Positions 1 through 8,065 of a stretch of DNA of 64,000 nt are shown here, piece after piece (the stretch's first letter is position 1; each line of letters begins with the position of its first letter). The notes below the pieces were generated by a model, which searched no databases, was not told the origin of the DNA, and saw nothing but the letters and a program-made list of their open reading frames with translations. A program made the translations under genes and the position numbers. Where the stretch lies: the NCBI RefSeq assembly GCF_006716185.1, contig NZ_VFOP01000001.1, forward strand, positions 3,658,001 through 3,722,000, read 5' to 3'. The DNA is from Ornithinicoccus hortensis. Its GTDB lineage: Bacteria; Actinomycetota; Actinomycetes; Actinomycetales; Dermatophilaceae.

Positions 1-278
1 GGTCGGGTCAGCCCGGCCAGCTCGGAGGCACCGACGAGGTCACCGGTGCTGACGGTGAGTGTCCCGTCGGAGGAGATGTCAGGTAGCTCCGCGAGCGCCC
101 CGAGGACGGAGTAGTCCTCCCCTGCCGCCAGCCCGGTCGTCCGCGACTCCTCGGCTGTCCCGGTCTCCTCGGTTGTCCCGTTCGCCGACTCCGTGGACGA
201 ACCTCCGTCCCCACACGCCACGAGGGTCAGGGCCAGCGCGAGCACGGTAGCCGCGGTGAGTGATCGGTGAAGCCCCAT
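1..278 (-). CDS. Putative secreted lipoprotein (5' part only, runs off window)
   Basis: The first 92 codons of a gene whose 3' end lies beyond the window. The ATG at 278 opens a classical lipoprotein signal: basic start (MGLHRS), a hydrophobic stretch of Ala, Leu, Thr and Val, then lipobox LVAC with the lipidated Cys at residue 22. A Gly/Ser/Thr/Glu-rich linker follows, typical of an exported protein tethered to the outer face of the membrane. Residues about 60-92 look like the start of a folded domain, but too little is visible to name it. The upstream neighbour on the same strand ends 33 bp away, so the two may be co-transcribed. Function unknown; substrate-binding or cell-envelope lipoprotein are both possible. 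Confidence 0.75.
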   Translation of the reverse strand, partial: MGLHRSLTAATVLALALTLVACGDGGSSTESANGTTEETGTAEESRTTGLAAGEDYSVLGALAELPDISSDGTLTVSTGDLVGASELAGLTR

Positions 279-310
279 GGCAGTGAAACTCCCAGTCGTG
301 TGGTGATCGG

Positions 311-1951
311 TCATCGTTGGATGTGCCGCTGTGACGCGGTCCGACCTGAGTCCGTTCCCGCGCCCTGCCACAGCATCCCAGCCGTGACCAGCTCGGTGAC
401 CAGGTCCACGCCCTGTCGCAGCACCGCGTCGGGATCGGCATCGAGCAGGCCGGCGATCGCCTGCAGCGCCTGACGGGCGGTGAGTTCACCGTCACAGACC
501 CCGACCAGCGCCGCCCCCAGGGTGTCGAGCCGCACGGTGCGCCGCAGCCCTCCACCCTGCCGCAGCTGGATGACCGCGGGGTCGGGGGCTCCGGGCCGCC
601 CGACGCGTTCCTCCGTGACGTCGTCGGCGACCTCCCAGGCGATGTCGAGCAGTTCGTCCGGCGACCGCTCGGCCAGCCAGTTCCGGGCCCACACGCCGGA
701 CAGGACGCTCGGCCCCATCGGCGTCGCGACCGGTCCCGGTGACTCGACGAGGTCCCGCCACGGGTCCCGGGGCGTGGCGGGTTTGTGCAGCGTGACCACC
801 CCGAGTCCGATGGTGGCCACCCCGCGCGCGGCGAAGTCGTCGAGCCAGGCATCGTGCAGCGCCTCGAACTCCGGCGAGCCGGGCAGGTGGCCGCCGTCGC
901 GCACCCAGGTCTCGGCATACTCCGCAGGGTCCTGTTGGTCCCGCTGGATGACCCAGGCGTCCAGGCCGGTCCCCTCCAGCCATCCGCCGACCCGGTCGCG
1001 CCAGTCCTCCCCCGCACGGCTCTCCCAGTTGCCCAGGAAGTGCGCGATCCCGCCCGGGGTGAGGTAGTCACCCACCGAGCGCACCAGGCCGGCCACGATG
1101 CCGTCGCCCCGCGCCCCGCCGTCCCGGTAAGTGTATTGCGGCACGCCCTCGGCCCGTGGCGTGATCACGAAGGGCGGGTTGGACACGATCAGGTCGAACT
1201 GTTCGCCGACCACCGGCTCGAACAGGGAGCCTGCGCGCAGGTCGAGGTCCATCCCGTTGAGGGCCGCGTTGAACGCGGCATAGGCCAGGGCCCGGTCCGA
1301 GATGTCGGTCGCCGTCACGGACCCCACATGGGTCGACAGGTGCAGGGCCTGCACGCCACACCCGGTACCCAGGTCCAGCGCACGTTCGACCTGGGGCCTC
1401 GGTGTCCAGCTCGACAGGGTCGTCGATGCGCCACCGACACCCAGGACGTGGTCGACCGGCAGCGGCCCGTGTGTCACGGTCTCCCCGTGGTCGGACGCCA
1501 CCCACCAGGTATGCGTCTCGTCACCGTAGGGGCGCAGGTCGCACCCGGCCGATCCGTCGGCGCCGAGCAAGCCCATGGCCCGCAGGCCCGCCGCCCCCGT
1601 CCTCGGCAACGCCGCGTCCAGGGTGTCGTCGTCCACCGGTCGGCCGAGGGCCCAGAGCCGGATGAGTGGTGCGCACCCCTCCCCGGACGCCGTGGCCCGC
1701 ATGGCCGGACCGGTGTGACCACGGTGCAACGCGGCAGCGGCGACCGGGCCCAGGATCTCCTCGACCCCCTCCACGGTGTAGCCAGCGTCGCTCAGGTCCG
1801 CCCGGAGCCCAGCCACCTGGTCGGCGCCGGCACGGGGCGGGTCAGCGGACGGCCGGTCAGCGGACCGCGGCTCGGCGGACGGCCGGTCAGCGGACGGCGG
1901 GTCGGCGGACGGTGCTGGGTGAGGAGCGGTCGCGGGGTCCACGCGGCCCAC
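311..1951 (-). CDS. SAM-dependent methyltransferase with PrmC/HemK-like N6 motif
   Basis: A 546-residue protein with a class I methyltransferase core. The SAM-binding loop DLGTGCGVQ is at about 193-201 and the catalytic SNPPF motif at about 257-261; (N/D)PPF is the signature of enzymes methylating amide or exocyclic nitrogens (PrmC glutamine, RlmG/RsmC guanine, N6-adenine). An N-terminal domain of about 150 residues and a C-terminal domain of about 170 residues flank it, as in a larger actinobacterial family of uncharacterised methyltransferases. The target (ribosomal protein, rRNA or DNA) cannot be read from the sequence. Residues about 15-40 are a low-complexity repeat of P-S-A-D-R/P units, so the true start may lie downstream of the first ATG. 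It sits 27 bp beyond the stop of the HNH gene on the same strand. Confidence 0.82.
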   Translation of the reverse strand: MGRVDPATAPHPAPSADPPSADRPSAEPRSADRPSADPPRAGADQVAGLRADLSDAGYTVEGVEEILGPVAAAALHRGHTGPAMRATASGEGCAPLIRLWALGRPVDDDTLDAALPRTGAAGLRAMGLLGADGSAGCDLRPYGDETHTWWVASDHGETVTHGPLPVDHVLGVGGASTTLSSWTPRPQVERALDLGTGCGVQALHLSTHVGSVTATDISDRALAYAAFNAALNGMDLDLRAGSLFEPVVGEQFDLIVSNPPFVITPRAEGVPQYTYRDGGARGDGIVAGLVRSVGDYLTPGGIAHFLGNWESRAGEDWRDRVGGWLEGTGLDAWVIQRDQQDPAEYAETWVRDGGHLPGSPEFEALHDAWLDDFAARGVATIGLGVVTLHKPATPRDPWRDLVESPGPVATPMGPSVLSGVWARNWLAERSPDELLDIAWEVADDVTEERVGRPGAPDPAVIQLRQGGGLRRTVRLDTLGAALVGVCDGELTARQALQAIAGLLDADPDAVLRQGVDLVTELVTAGMLWQGAGTDSGRTASQRHIQR

Positions 1952-1978
1952 CGTAGCCGGACGTGCGGGGCGGTCCGC

Positions 1979-4387
1979 TCAGAACGGCGGGTCCTCGGTG
2001 GGCGGGTGCTCGAAGGGCCGCTCGGTCTCGGCATCGCACCCGGTCGGCCGGTCACCGAGAGCGGCGAGGATCTCCTCCGGGGTGAGCTGCCCGAGCGGGG
2101 GTCCGCTGCGGCGCCGACCACCCGGCCCACCGATCCGGTGACGCAGCCTGATCGGCGCGCGCTCGTGCAACAGGTGCCGTTCCCTGGCGTCCAACTCGTA
2201 CTCGGGGTGGTCCTCGTCGGCGGCGAGCCGCCCGTCGGTGTCCCGGAAGCAGAGTGCTGCGTAGATCAAACGGTCCTGGAGGTCGCCGTCACCCACCGCG
2301 GACGACAGGCCCGGGATCGCTTCGGAGTCCTCCCCCGGCGTCGTGGTGGGAGTCGTGGTGGGAGTCGGGGTGGAACCCGGCGACTGGCTGTAGACACGGT
2401 AGTCGTGCGCCCGGGTCACGTAGCACCGGCCGAACAGGGTCCGCCAGGTCACCCGACGTGTTGCGTCCATCTCGGATTTCCAGACCTCCCAGGTCTTGAA
2501 CTGGTGGTGCGGCTTGTGCTTGCCATCGACATTGATCTCCGAGGTCAACCCTCCCCGCACGCCGTCCACGTACGGCACCTCGTGGTCCTTCTCGCACCTG
2601 TCGAACGGCACCCGGCACCCCGGCGCCCGACAGAACACGTCGGCGGCACGGATCTGGGCGCGCATCCGGGCATCCGGGCGGTAGGCGGTGATGGATCGCT
2701 CCACCACTCGACCGTCCAGGGGGTCGGTCACCAGGCGGTGGAAAACCCCGCCGGCCTGGGTCGCGAGTTCGCGGACGTGCTCGGGCGTCAGGTACCCCCG
2801 GCCGGGGACGGCACCCACCCCTGGGGCCTCGGGGTCGAGCAGCGCCTCCAGCGGGACGATGACCTCGAAGTTCACGGACGGTCGACCCTCCAGGATCCGG
2901 GCGATCCCCTCGTCGACCATGCCCAGCAGGCCCGGCTGTTCCGGATCGAGGGACTCATCGGGGCTCTCTGGACCGGGGGGCCGATCATGCGCGTCCGGGT
3001 CTGGAGGTCCACCGTCACCGTCGTGATCAGGAGGTCCGGAGTGGGAGTCGCCCTTCTTGACTCCGCCCGTCTTCGAGCCGCCCGTCTTCGAGCCGCGCTC
3101 CTTCGAGCCGGGCGTCGTCGTCGTGCCGTGGACCAGCAGGGACATCGCGATGTCCGAGCGCAGCTGGGACAGGGTCCGTTCGTCACCGGCCGCCTTGACG
3201 GCGCGGGCCACCTGATCGATCCGGTCGATGGCCGCGACGACCGAACTGGTCCCGGCGTTGATCGACAGGCAGCCGATGCCGTTGTCCTCGAGCTCGGCGT
3301 AGACGTCCCTCCGTGCCAGCGCGGCCCTCCGGGACTCACGCGCCGCCTTGGGGTCCTCGCCCATCAGCGCAGTCACGAGGCGGGCCAGCGTGTCCTTGGT
3401 CTCACCCAGCGAGGGCCGGGCCTGGTGCTCCGGGGCGATCCCGGAGTCCCGGGCCGACCGTGCCCGGTCCGAGTCGGGACCGAACATCCGGGCCGCTACC
3501 TCGGCAGCTACCTCGACCGGCATCCGACGGCATGCCTGCCACCAGGCCCTGACCTGGGACCAGCCCACCTCACCCGAGGCGAGAGCAGCCAGCGGGATGG
3601 ACGCCGCCTGGCGCGGTGCCACCGCGAAGCCCACCCGGTCGTGGCAGTCCTGGATGCCCCAACCGGTCAACAGCTGGAGTTCGTGGGCCAAGGTCGACTT
3701 CGTCCTCGCCCGCCAGTCCTCGCGCGCTGTCTTGGAGAGCTCGTCGGGCGATGCCACACGCTTGCGGGCGAGGAACTCCTCACCGGTGACCTCCATGAGG
3801 TCGACCGCCACCCCGGACAGTGCGGCCTCGGACCAACGCTGAAGGACCACGAGCCCGTCGACGGCAGCGGTCAACTCCTCGGCACTGGCCCGTCGCTCTG
3901 CTCGGGTCCGGCTCCCTGCTGGGGTCTCGCTACCCGCCGGGGTCGCGCTCTCCCCACGGGTCCGGAGCACCGTGGACACGGCGCAGAGGTGCCGCACCAC
4001 GTGCTCGGGGAATCCGGAGTCCGCCAGGACGCGGGCCAGCTCCTGCTCGCGCTCCCCGACGTGGTCAGGCTCGACCTCCTCCGGCTCCCGCACGACCTCG
4101 AGCGGAAGTCCCTGGATGCGGCCCGTGTGCCGGTCGAGCCGGACGCTCGGCGTCGAGTGCGCCGATCCGGCAGGCAGCAGCTCGGGGGGCAGCCCTCCGC
4201 CAGGCAGCGCCTCGGCAGGCAGTCCTCCGCCAGGCAGCGTTCCGGCAGGCAGCGATCCGCTGGGCAGCACCCCGGTGCGGAGGAACCACTCCTCGGCCGC
4301 GGAATACCCGTGTCCCCGCCGGGGAGACCCGTCGCCGCCGAGGGGCAACTCGGGCCCACCGTTCCCGGACACTGCTCCGCGATCCAC
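1979..4387 (-). CDS. DUF222 / HNH endonuclease domain protein (13E12-like)
   Basis: About 802 residues from a GTG at 4387, chosen because AGGAGAGG lies about 10 bases upstream; a GTG at 4372 is the alternative. The middle (about 100-480) has the helical DUF222 look common in multi-copy actinobacterial 13E12-type proteins. The C-terminal part has an HNH nuclease motif at about 580-640: CRAPGC and CEKDHEVPYV followed by HKPHHQFK, with two Cys pairs that could bind zinc. Two compositional oddities are present: a run of L-P-x-G-x pentads near residues 35-70 and a KTGG/KERGS segment near 430. These proteins are often linked to mobile or repetitive gene families, but no IS or phage gene is adjacent. 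Nuclease activity is inferred from the motif only. Confidence 0.82.
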   Translation of the reverse strand: MDRGAVSGNGGPELPLGGDGSPRRGHGYSAAEEWFLRTGVLPSGSLPAGTLPGGGLPAEALPGGGLPPELLPAGSAHSTPSVRLDRHTGRIQGLPLEVVREPEEVEPDHVGEREQELARVLADSGFPEHVVRHLCAVSTVLRTRGESATPAGSETPAGSRTRAERRASAEELTAAVDGLVVLQRWSEAALSGVAVDLMEVTGEEFLARKRVASPDELSKTAREDWRARTKSTLAHELQLLTGWGIQDCHDRVGFAVAPRQAASIPLAALASGEVGWSQVRAWWQACRRMPVEVAAEVAARMFGPDSDRARSARDSGIAPEHQARPSLGETKDTLARLVTALMGEDPKAARESRRAALARRDVYAELEDNGIGCLSINAGTSSVVAAIDRIDQVARAVKAAGDERTLSQLRSDIAMSLLVHGTTTTPGSKERGSKTGGSKTGGVKKGDSHSGPPDHDGDGGPPDPDAHDRPPGPESPDESLDPEQPGLLGMVDEGIARILEGRPSVNFEVIVPLEALLDPEAPGVGAVPGRGYLTPEHVRELATQAGGVFHRLVTDPLDGRVVERSITAYRPDARMRAQIRAADVFCRAPGCRVPFDRCEKDHEVPYVDGVRGGLTSEINVDGKHKPHHQFKTWEVWKSEMDATRRVTWRTLFGRCYVTRAHDYRVYSQSPGSTPTPTTTPTTTPGEDSEAIPGLSSAVGDGDLQDRLIYAALCFRDTDGRLAADEDHPEYELDARERHLLHERAPIRLRHRIGGPGGRRRSGPPLGQLTPEEILAALGDRPTGCDAETERPFEHPPTEDPPF

Positions 4388-4538
4388 CGGACTCGCCCCC
4401 TCTCCTCGACGACCCGCCCCGACAGCCCTCCCGACCACCAGGATCCTTGCTGAAAACCACGCTAGGGCACACCACCGACAGAGCGGCTGACCTGCAGAAA
4501 TACCCCACCCGAGCCCCCGTAGCCCGATCGTCCCGACG

Positions 4539-5453
4539 TCACCAGTGCCAGGTGAACCCGACGACCGTCGCCTCGACATCGGTGAGCGCCTTGTGCACCG
4601 AGTGGTCCGGACGCAGCACGACCGGCTCGACCGAGACGGGGTCGTCCTCGAGCCCCTCCCACCGGGCATACCCGACCTCGGCGGGCGGTCGGTCGGGGTG
4701 GAACTGCACCTCCAGGGCTACCGAACCCACCCGCCGGGACACGCCCCGGCGGAAGACGGTCGGGGGAGGTTCGTCATACCGGAAGACCGTGTGGTACTCC
4801 AACGTGGTCGACTCCCCCGGGGTCAGCTCCCGCGCGAAGTGGATGTCCACCGCGAAGAGGCCGTCGCCGAGCGGGTGCACCCGGCCCGCGCGACCCCCGC
4901 GCGCGACCTCGATCGAGGCCGCGGAGGTGTCGAACTGGTAGGTGTAGTAGGAGATCGACTCGATCGCCTCGATCACCTGGATGGTCGTGTGCCGGAGCGG
5001 CAGGCCGTCCCTACCGATGACGTGGTGTTCGTTGAGCGCCCGGGTGATGTAGTGGCTCGCGGGCAACGGTCGGTAGGCCTTGGTATGCAGGGGGCTGGGT
5101 TCTTCCCGGTCCGCCCGCATCTGCTCCCACAACTGGGTCTGGTGCGACTCGGTGAACCCGAAGGCCTGGATGAACCACTCCAGGGTGCGCCGCGAGATCA
5201 CCCGGCCGGTGAGGGCCCGGCCGACGGGGTCCTTCAGCCGTCGCGGCAGCCGTTCGTCGGCCTCGTCGGCCTCACCGTTGTCCCAGAGATACTCCGCGAT
5301 GACCATGGCCACCGCCCCCCGGTGGACCGCCTCGTTTCCGCCCCGGAGCACGTGCCTGCGCCACTGCCGGCGGTAGGGCTCGTACTCGGCCAGCAGCGTT
5401 CGGAGTAGCAGCCCGGTCCCGGGTGCGCTCGGACGTTCGGCGGACGTGCTCAT
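4539..5453 (-). CDS. Hypothetical protein, helical N-terminus and beta-rich C-terminus
   Basis: 304 residues from the ATG at 5453; longer upstream starts would read through the hppA terminator and are rejected. I do not recognise a named family. The first about 110 residues are Arg-rich and helical and include a segment (SRRTLEWFIQAFGFTESHQ) that looks like a small DNA-binding-type helix-turn-helix. After a conserved-looking HYITRALNEHHVIGRDGLPL stretch, residues about 150-304 alternate in a beta-like way. There is no signal peptide or membrane segment. It is preceded by the hppA terminator and followed by a 150-bp gap, so it is probably its own transcription unit. A cytoplasmic regulator is possible but unproven. 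Confidence 0.6.
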   Translation of the reverse strand: MSTSAERPSAPGTGLLLRTLLAEYEPYRRQWRRHVLRGGNEAVHRGAVAMVIAEYLWDNGEADEADERLPRRLKDPVGRALTGRVISRRTLEWFIQAFGFTESHQTQLWEQMRADREEPSPLHTKAYRPLPASHYITRALNEHHVIGRDGLPLRHTTIQVIEAIESISYYTYQFDTSAASIEVARGGRAGRVHPLGDGLFAVDIHFARELTPGESTTLEYHTVFRYDEPPPTVFRRGVSRRVGSVALEVQFHPDRPPAEVGYARWEGLEDDPVSVEPVVLRPDHSVHKALTDVEATVVGFTWHW

Positions 5454-5535
5454 GGGTGTCCTTGGCTGGAGGGTCGTGATGCACGTTACCAAGACCTGGA
5501 CCCACTCCACGGACGCTGCCCGACAGCAGAACAGA

Positions 5536-5566
5536 CCGACCCCCGGCCGGAGCGGCCGGGGGTCGG
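5536..5566 (-). terminator. Intrinsic terminator of hppA
   Basis: A perfect 14-bp stem (CCGACCCCCGGCCG with its complement at 5553-5566) and a 3-base loop. Read on the minus strand it is followed by a T-rich stretch (TCTGTTCTGCTGT). It lies 38 bp after the hppA stop and just upstream of the next gene's start, so it should insulate that gene from hppA transcription. Confidence 0.85.
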
Positions 5567-5604
5567 TTCGTGCTGCGGCGACGGGGCCGCCGGGAGGGTC
5601 GGGA

Positions 5605-7953
5605 TCAGGCCTGGGGCGTGCCCGCGTCCGCCGTCTCCTCGACGTCGCCACCGATGGCCAGGTCGCGCCGCTTGCTGATCCAGACTGCGGCGACGATGAC
5701 GGCCATGGCAACCAGGGCGATCAGCCACCGGAGCAGCCCGTTCGCGTCGTCGCCGATGGACAGCGCCACGACCGCGGGGGCGATCAGCAGCGCGACCAGG
5801 TTCATCACCTTGAGCAGCGGGTTGATGGCCGGGCCGGCGGTGTCCTTGAACGGGTCCCCGACGGTGTCACCGATGACGGTCGCCTCGTGGGCCGCAGTGC
5901 CCTTGCCGCCGTGGTGACCGTCCTCGACGATCTTCTTGGCGTTGTCCCAGGCACCACCGGAGTTGGCCAGGAAGACGGCCATCAGCACACCGGTGCCGAT
6001 CGCGCCGGCCAGGTAGCCGGCCAGCGCACCGACCCCGAGGGCGAAGCCGACGGCGATGGGGGCGAAGATCGCCAGCAGACCCGGGGTGGCCAGCTCCCGC
6101 AGCGAGTCCTTGGTGCAGATGTCGACGACGCGGGCATACTCCGGCTTCTGGGTGTAGTTCATGATGCCGGGCATCTCGCGGAACTGGCGACGCACCTCGA
6201 AGACGATGGCACCGGCCGCCCGGGTGACCGCGTTGATGGCCAGACCGGAGAACAGGAAGACCACTGCGCCACCCAGCAGGACGCCGACCAGCGCCCGCGG
6301 GTCGAAGACCATGTAGGACTGCAGCAGCGAGCTGACCTCGTCGGCACTCACCGACGTACCGTCGTCGACCATGCCGCGCAGCGACTCCACGATGGCGTCC
6401 AGGTAGGAGCCGAAGAGCGCCGTCGCGGCCAGCACCGCGGTCGCGATCGCGATGCCCTTGGTGATCGCCTTGGTGGTGTTGCCGACCGCGTCCAGCTCGG
6501 TCAGGATCTGAGCGCCCTCGCCGTCCACGTCGCCGGACATCTCGGCGATGCCCTGGGCGTTGTCGGAGACCGGGCCGAAGGTGTCCATGGCGACGATGAC
6601 GCCGACCGTGGTAAGCACGCCGCACCCGGCGAGCGCCACGAAGAACAGCGACAGGATCAACGAGCCGCCACCGAGCAGGTAGAGCAGGTAGACCGCCGCG
6701 GCGATGGTGGCCGAGGTGTAGACGGCCGACTCCAGGCCGACGCCGATGCCGGAGAGCACGACGGTGGCCGGACCGGTCAGCGAAGTGCGGGCCACGTCCT
6801 TGGTCGGGCGGTCCTCGGTGCCGGTGAAGTAGCCGGTGAGCCACAGGATGAACGCGGCCAGGACGATGCCGATGAGGACCGCCGCCGCCGCGTGGACCGC
6901 GGGGTTGAAGTCCAGCTCCGGGGTGGTGAGGCCGAACAGCGCCATCGGGTCATTGACCTCGATGTCGTCAAAGTCCCACGGCAGGAAGACGAACGCGGCG
7001 AGGGCCGAGGCACCCGCGGCGATGAGCGCGGAGACGTAGAACCCGCGGTTGATGGCGGTCAGGGCACTCTCGTCCGGGCGGGCCTTGGTGATATAGACGC
7101 CCAGCATGGCGGTCAGCGCGCCGATGGCCGGGATGATCAGCGGGAAGGTCAACCCGCTCACGCCGAGCGCCGCGGTGCCCAGGATGAGCGCGGCGACCAG
7201 CGTCACGGCATACGACTCGAAGAGGTCCGCGGCCATCCCGGCGCAGTCGCCCACGTTGTCGCCGACGTTGTCGGCGATGGTGGCGGCGTTGCGGGGGTCG
7301 TCCTCGGGGATGCCGGCCTCGACCTTGCCGACCAGGTCGGCGCCGACGTCGGCGGCCTTGGTGAAGATGCCGCCGCCGACCCGCATGAACATGGCCAGCA
7401 GGGCGGCGCCGAAGCCGAATCCCTCGAGCACCTTGGGCGCGTCGCCCTGGTAGATCAGCACCACCAGCGAGGCACCGAGGAGGCCGAGGCCCACGGTGAA
7501 CATGCCGACGGTGCCACCGGTGCGGAACGCGATCCGCATCCCCAGGTCGCGCCCGGAGGTGCGTGCCGACTCGGCGACGCGCATGTTGGCCTCGGTCGCC
7601 AGGCTCATCCCCAGGTAGCCGATGGCGGCCGAGGACGCAGCACCGAGGAGGAAGAACAGCGAGCGGCCGATCCGGACACCGGTGTCGTCGGCCGGGAGTG
7701 CCATCAGGAGGAAGAAGGCCAGGACGGCGAAGATGCCGAGCGTCTTGAACTGTCGTCGCAAGAACGCCTGGGCCCCCTCCTGGACCGCGGCACCGATCTG
7801 CTTCATCGAGTCCGTGCCGGGCGAGGTGGCCAACACCTCCTGCCGGAACTTCCACCCCATAATCAGGGCAGCGATCGAGATCAGCAGCACGACCACGACG
7901 ATGGAGTACTCCCCACCGCCGAGGTCGATGTCACGCGTCAAAACTGGCGTCAT
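5605..7953 (-). CDS. hppA: Membrane-bound H+-translocating pyrophosphatase, K+-independent type
   Basis: 782 residues from the ATG at 7953, preceded by AGGAGG at ideal spacing. The protein hydrolyses pyrophosphate and pumps protons across the cytoplasmic membrane. About 15-16 hydrophobic segments are visible. The substrate-binding signature DVGADLVGKVE is present, followed by the acidic/Asn motif DNVGDNVGDCAG, and a second acidic motif (GDTVGDPFKDTAGP) lies near the C-terminus. The sequence GNTTKAITKG carries Lys (where K+-dependent enzymes have Ala) and Thr three residues later, the pattern of K+-independent H+-pumps. It is divergent from the helicase gene, with about 110 bp between the starts, and ends at a strong hairpin terminator. 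Identity is very secure; ion specificity is inferred from the motif. Confidence 0.97.
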   Translation of the reverse strand: MTPVLTRDIDLGGGEYSIVVVVLLISIAALIMGWKFRQEVLATSPGTDSMKQIGAAVQEGAQAFLRRQFKTLGIFAVLAFFLLMALPADDTGVRIGRSLFFLLGAASSAAIGYLGMSLATEANMRVAESARTSGRDLGMRIAFRTGGTVGMFTVGLGLLGASLVVLIYQGDAPKVLEGFGFGAALLAMFMRVGGGIFTKAADVGADLVGKVEAGIPEDDPRNAATIADNVGDNVGDCAGMAADLFESYAVTLVAALILGTAALGVSGLTFPLIIPAIGALTAMLGVYITKARPDESALTAINRGFYVSALIAAGASALAAFVFLPWDFDDIEVNDPMALFGLTTPELDFNPAVHAAAAVLIGIVLAAFILWLTGYFTGTEDRPTKDVARTSLTGPATVVLSGIGVGLESAVYTSATIAAAVYLLYLLGGGSLILSLFFVALAGCGVLTTVGVIVAMDTFGPVSDNAQGIAEMSGDVDGEGAQILTELDAVGNTTKAITKGIAIATAVLAATALFGSYLDAIVESLRGMVDDGTSVSADEVSSLLQSYMVFDPRALVGVLLGGAVVFLFSGLAINAVTRAAGAIVFEVRRQFREMPGIMNYTQKPEYARVVDICTKDSLRELATPGLLAIFAPIAVGFALGVGALAGYLAGAIGTGVLMAVFLANSGGAWDNAKKIVEDGHHGGKGTAAHEATVIGDTVGDPFKDTAGPAINPLLKVMNLVALLIAPAVVALSIGDDANGLLRWLIALVAMAVIVAAVWISKRRDLAIGGDVEETADAGTPQA

Positions 7954-8065
7954 CGTTCCTCCTGGGCACGTCGGCATCGACGCACGGACCGTAATGGTGT
8001 CGCCGCAACTCTAGGGGGTGGTCCCGGCGACTCACGCGCGACCCACGGCATACGGTGGCCGGAGG

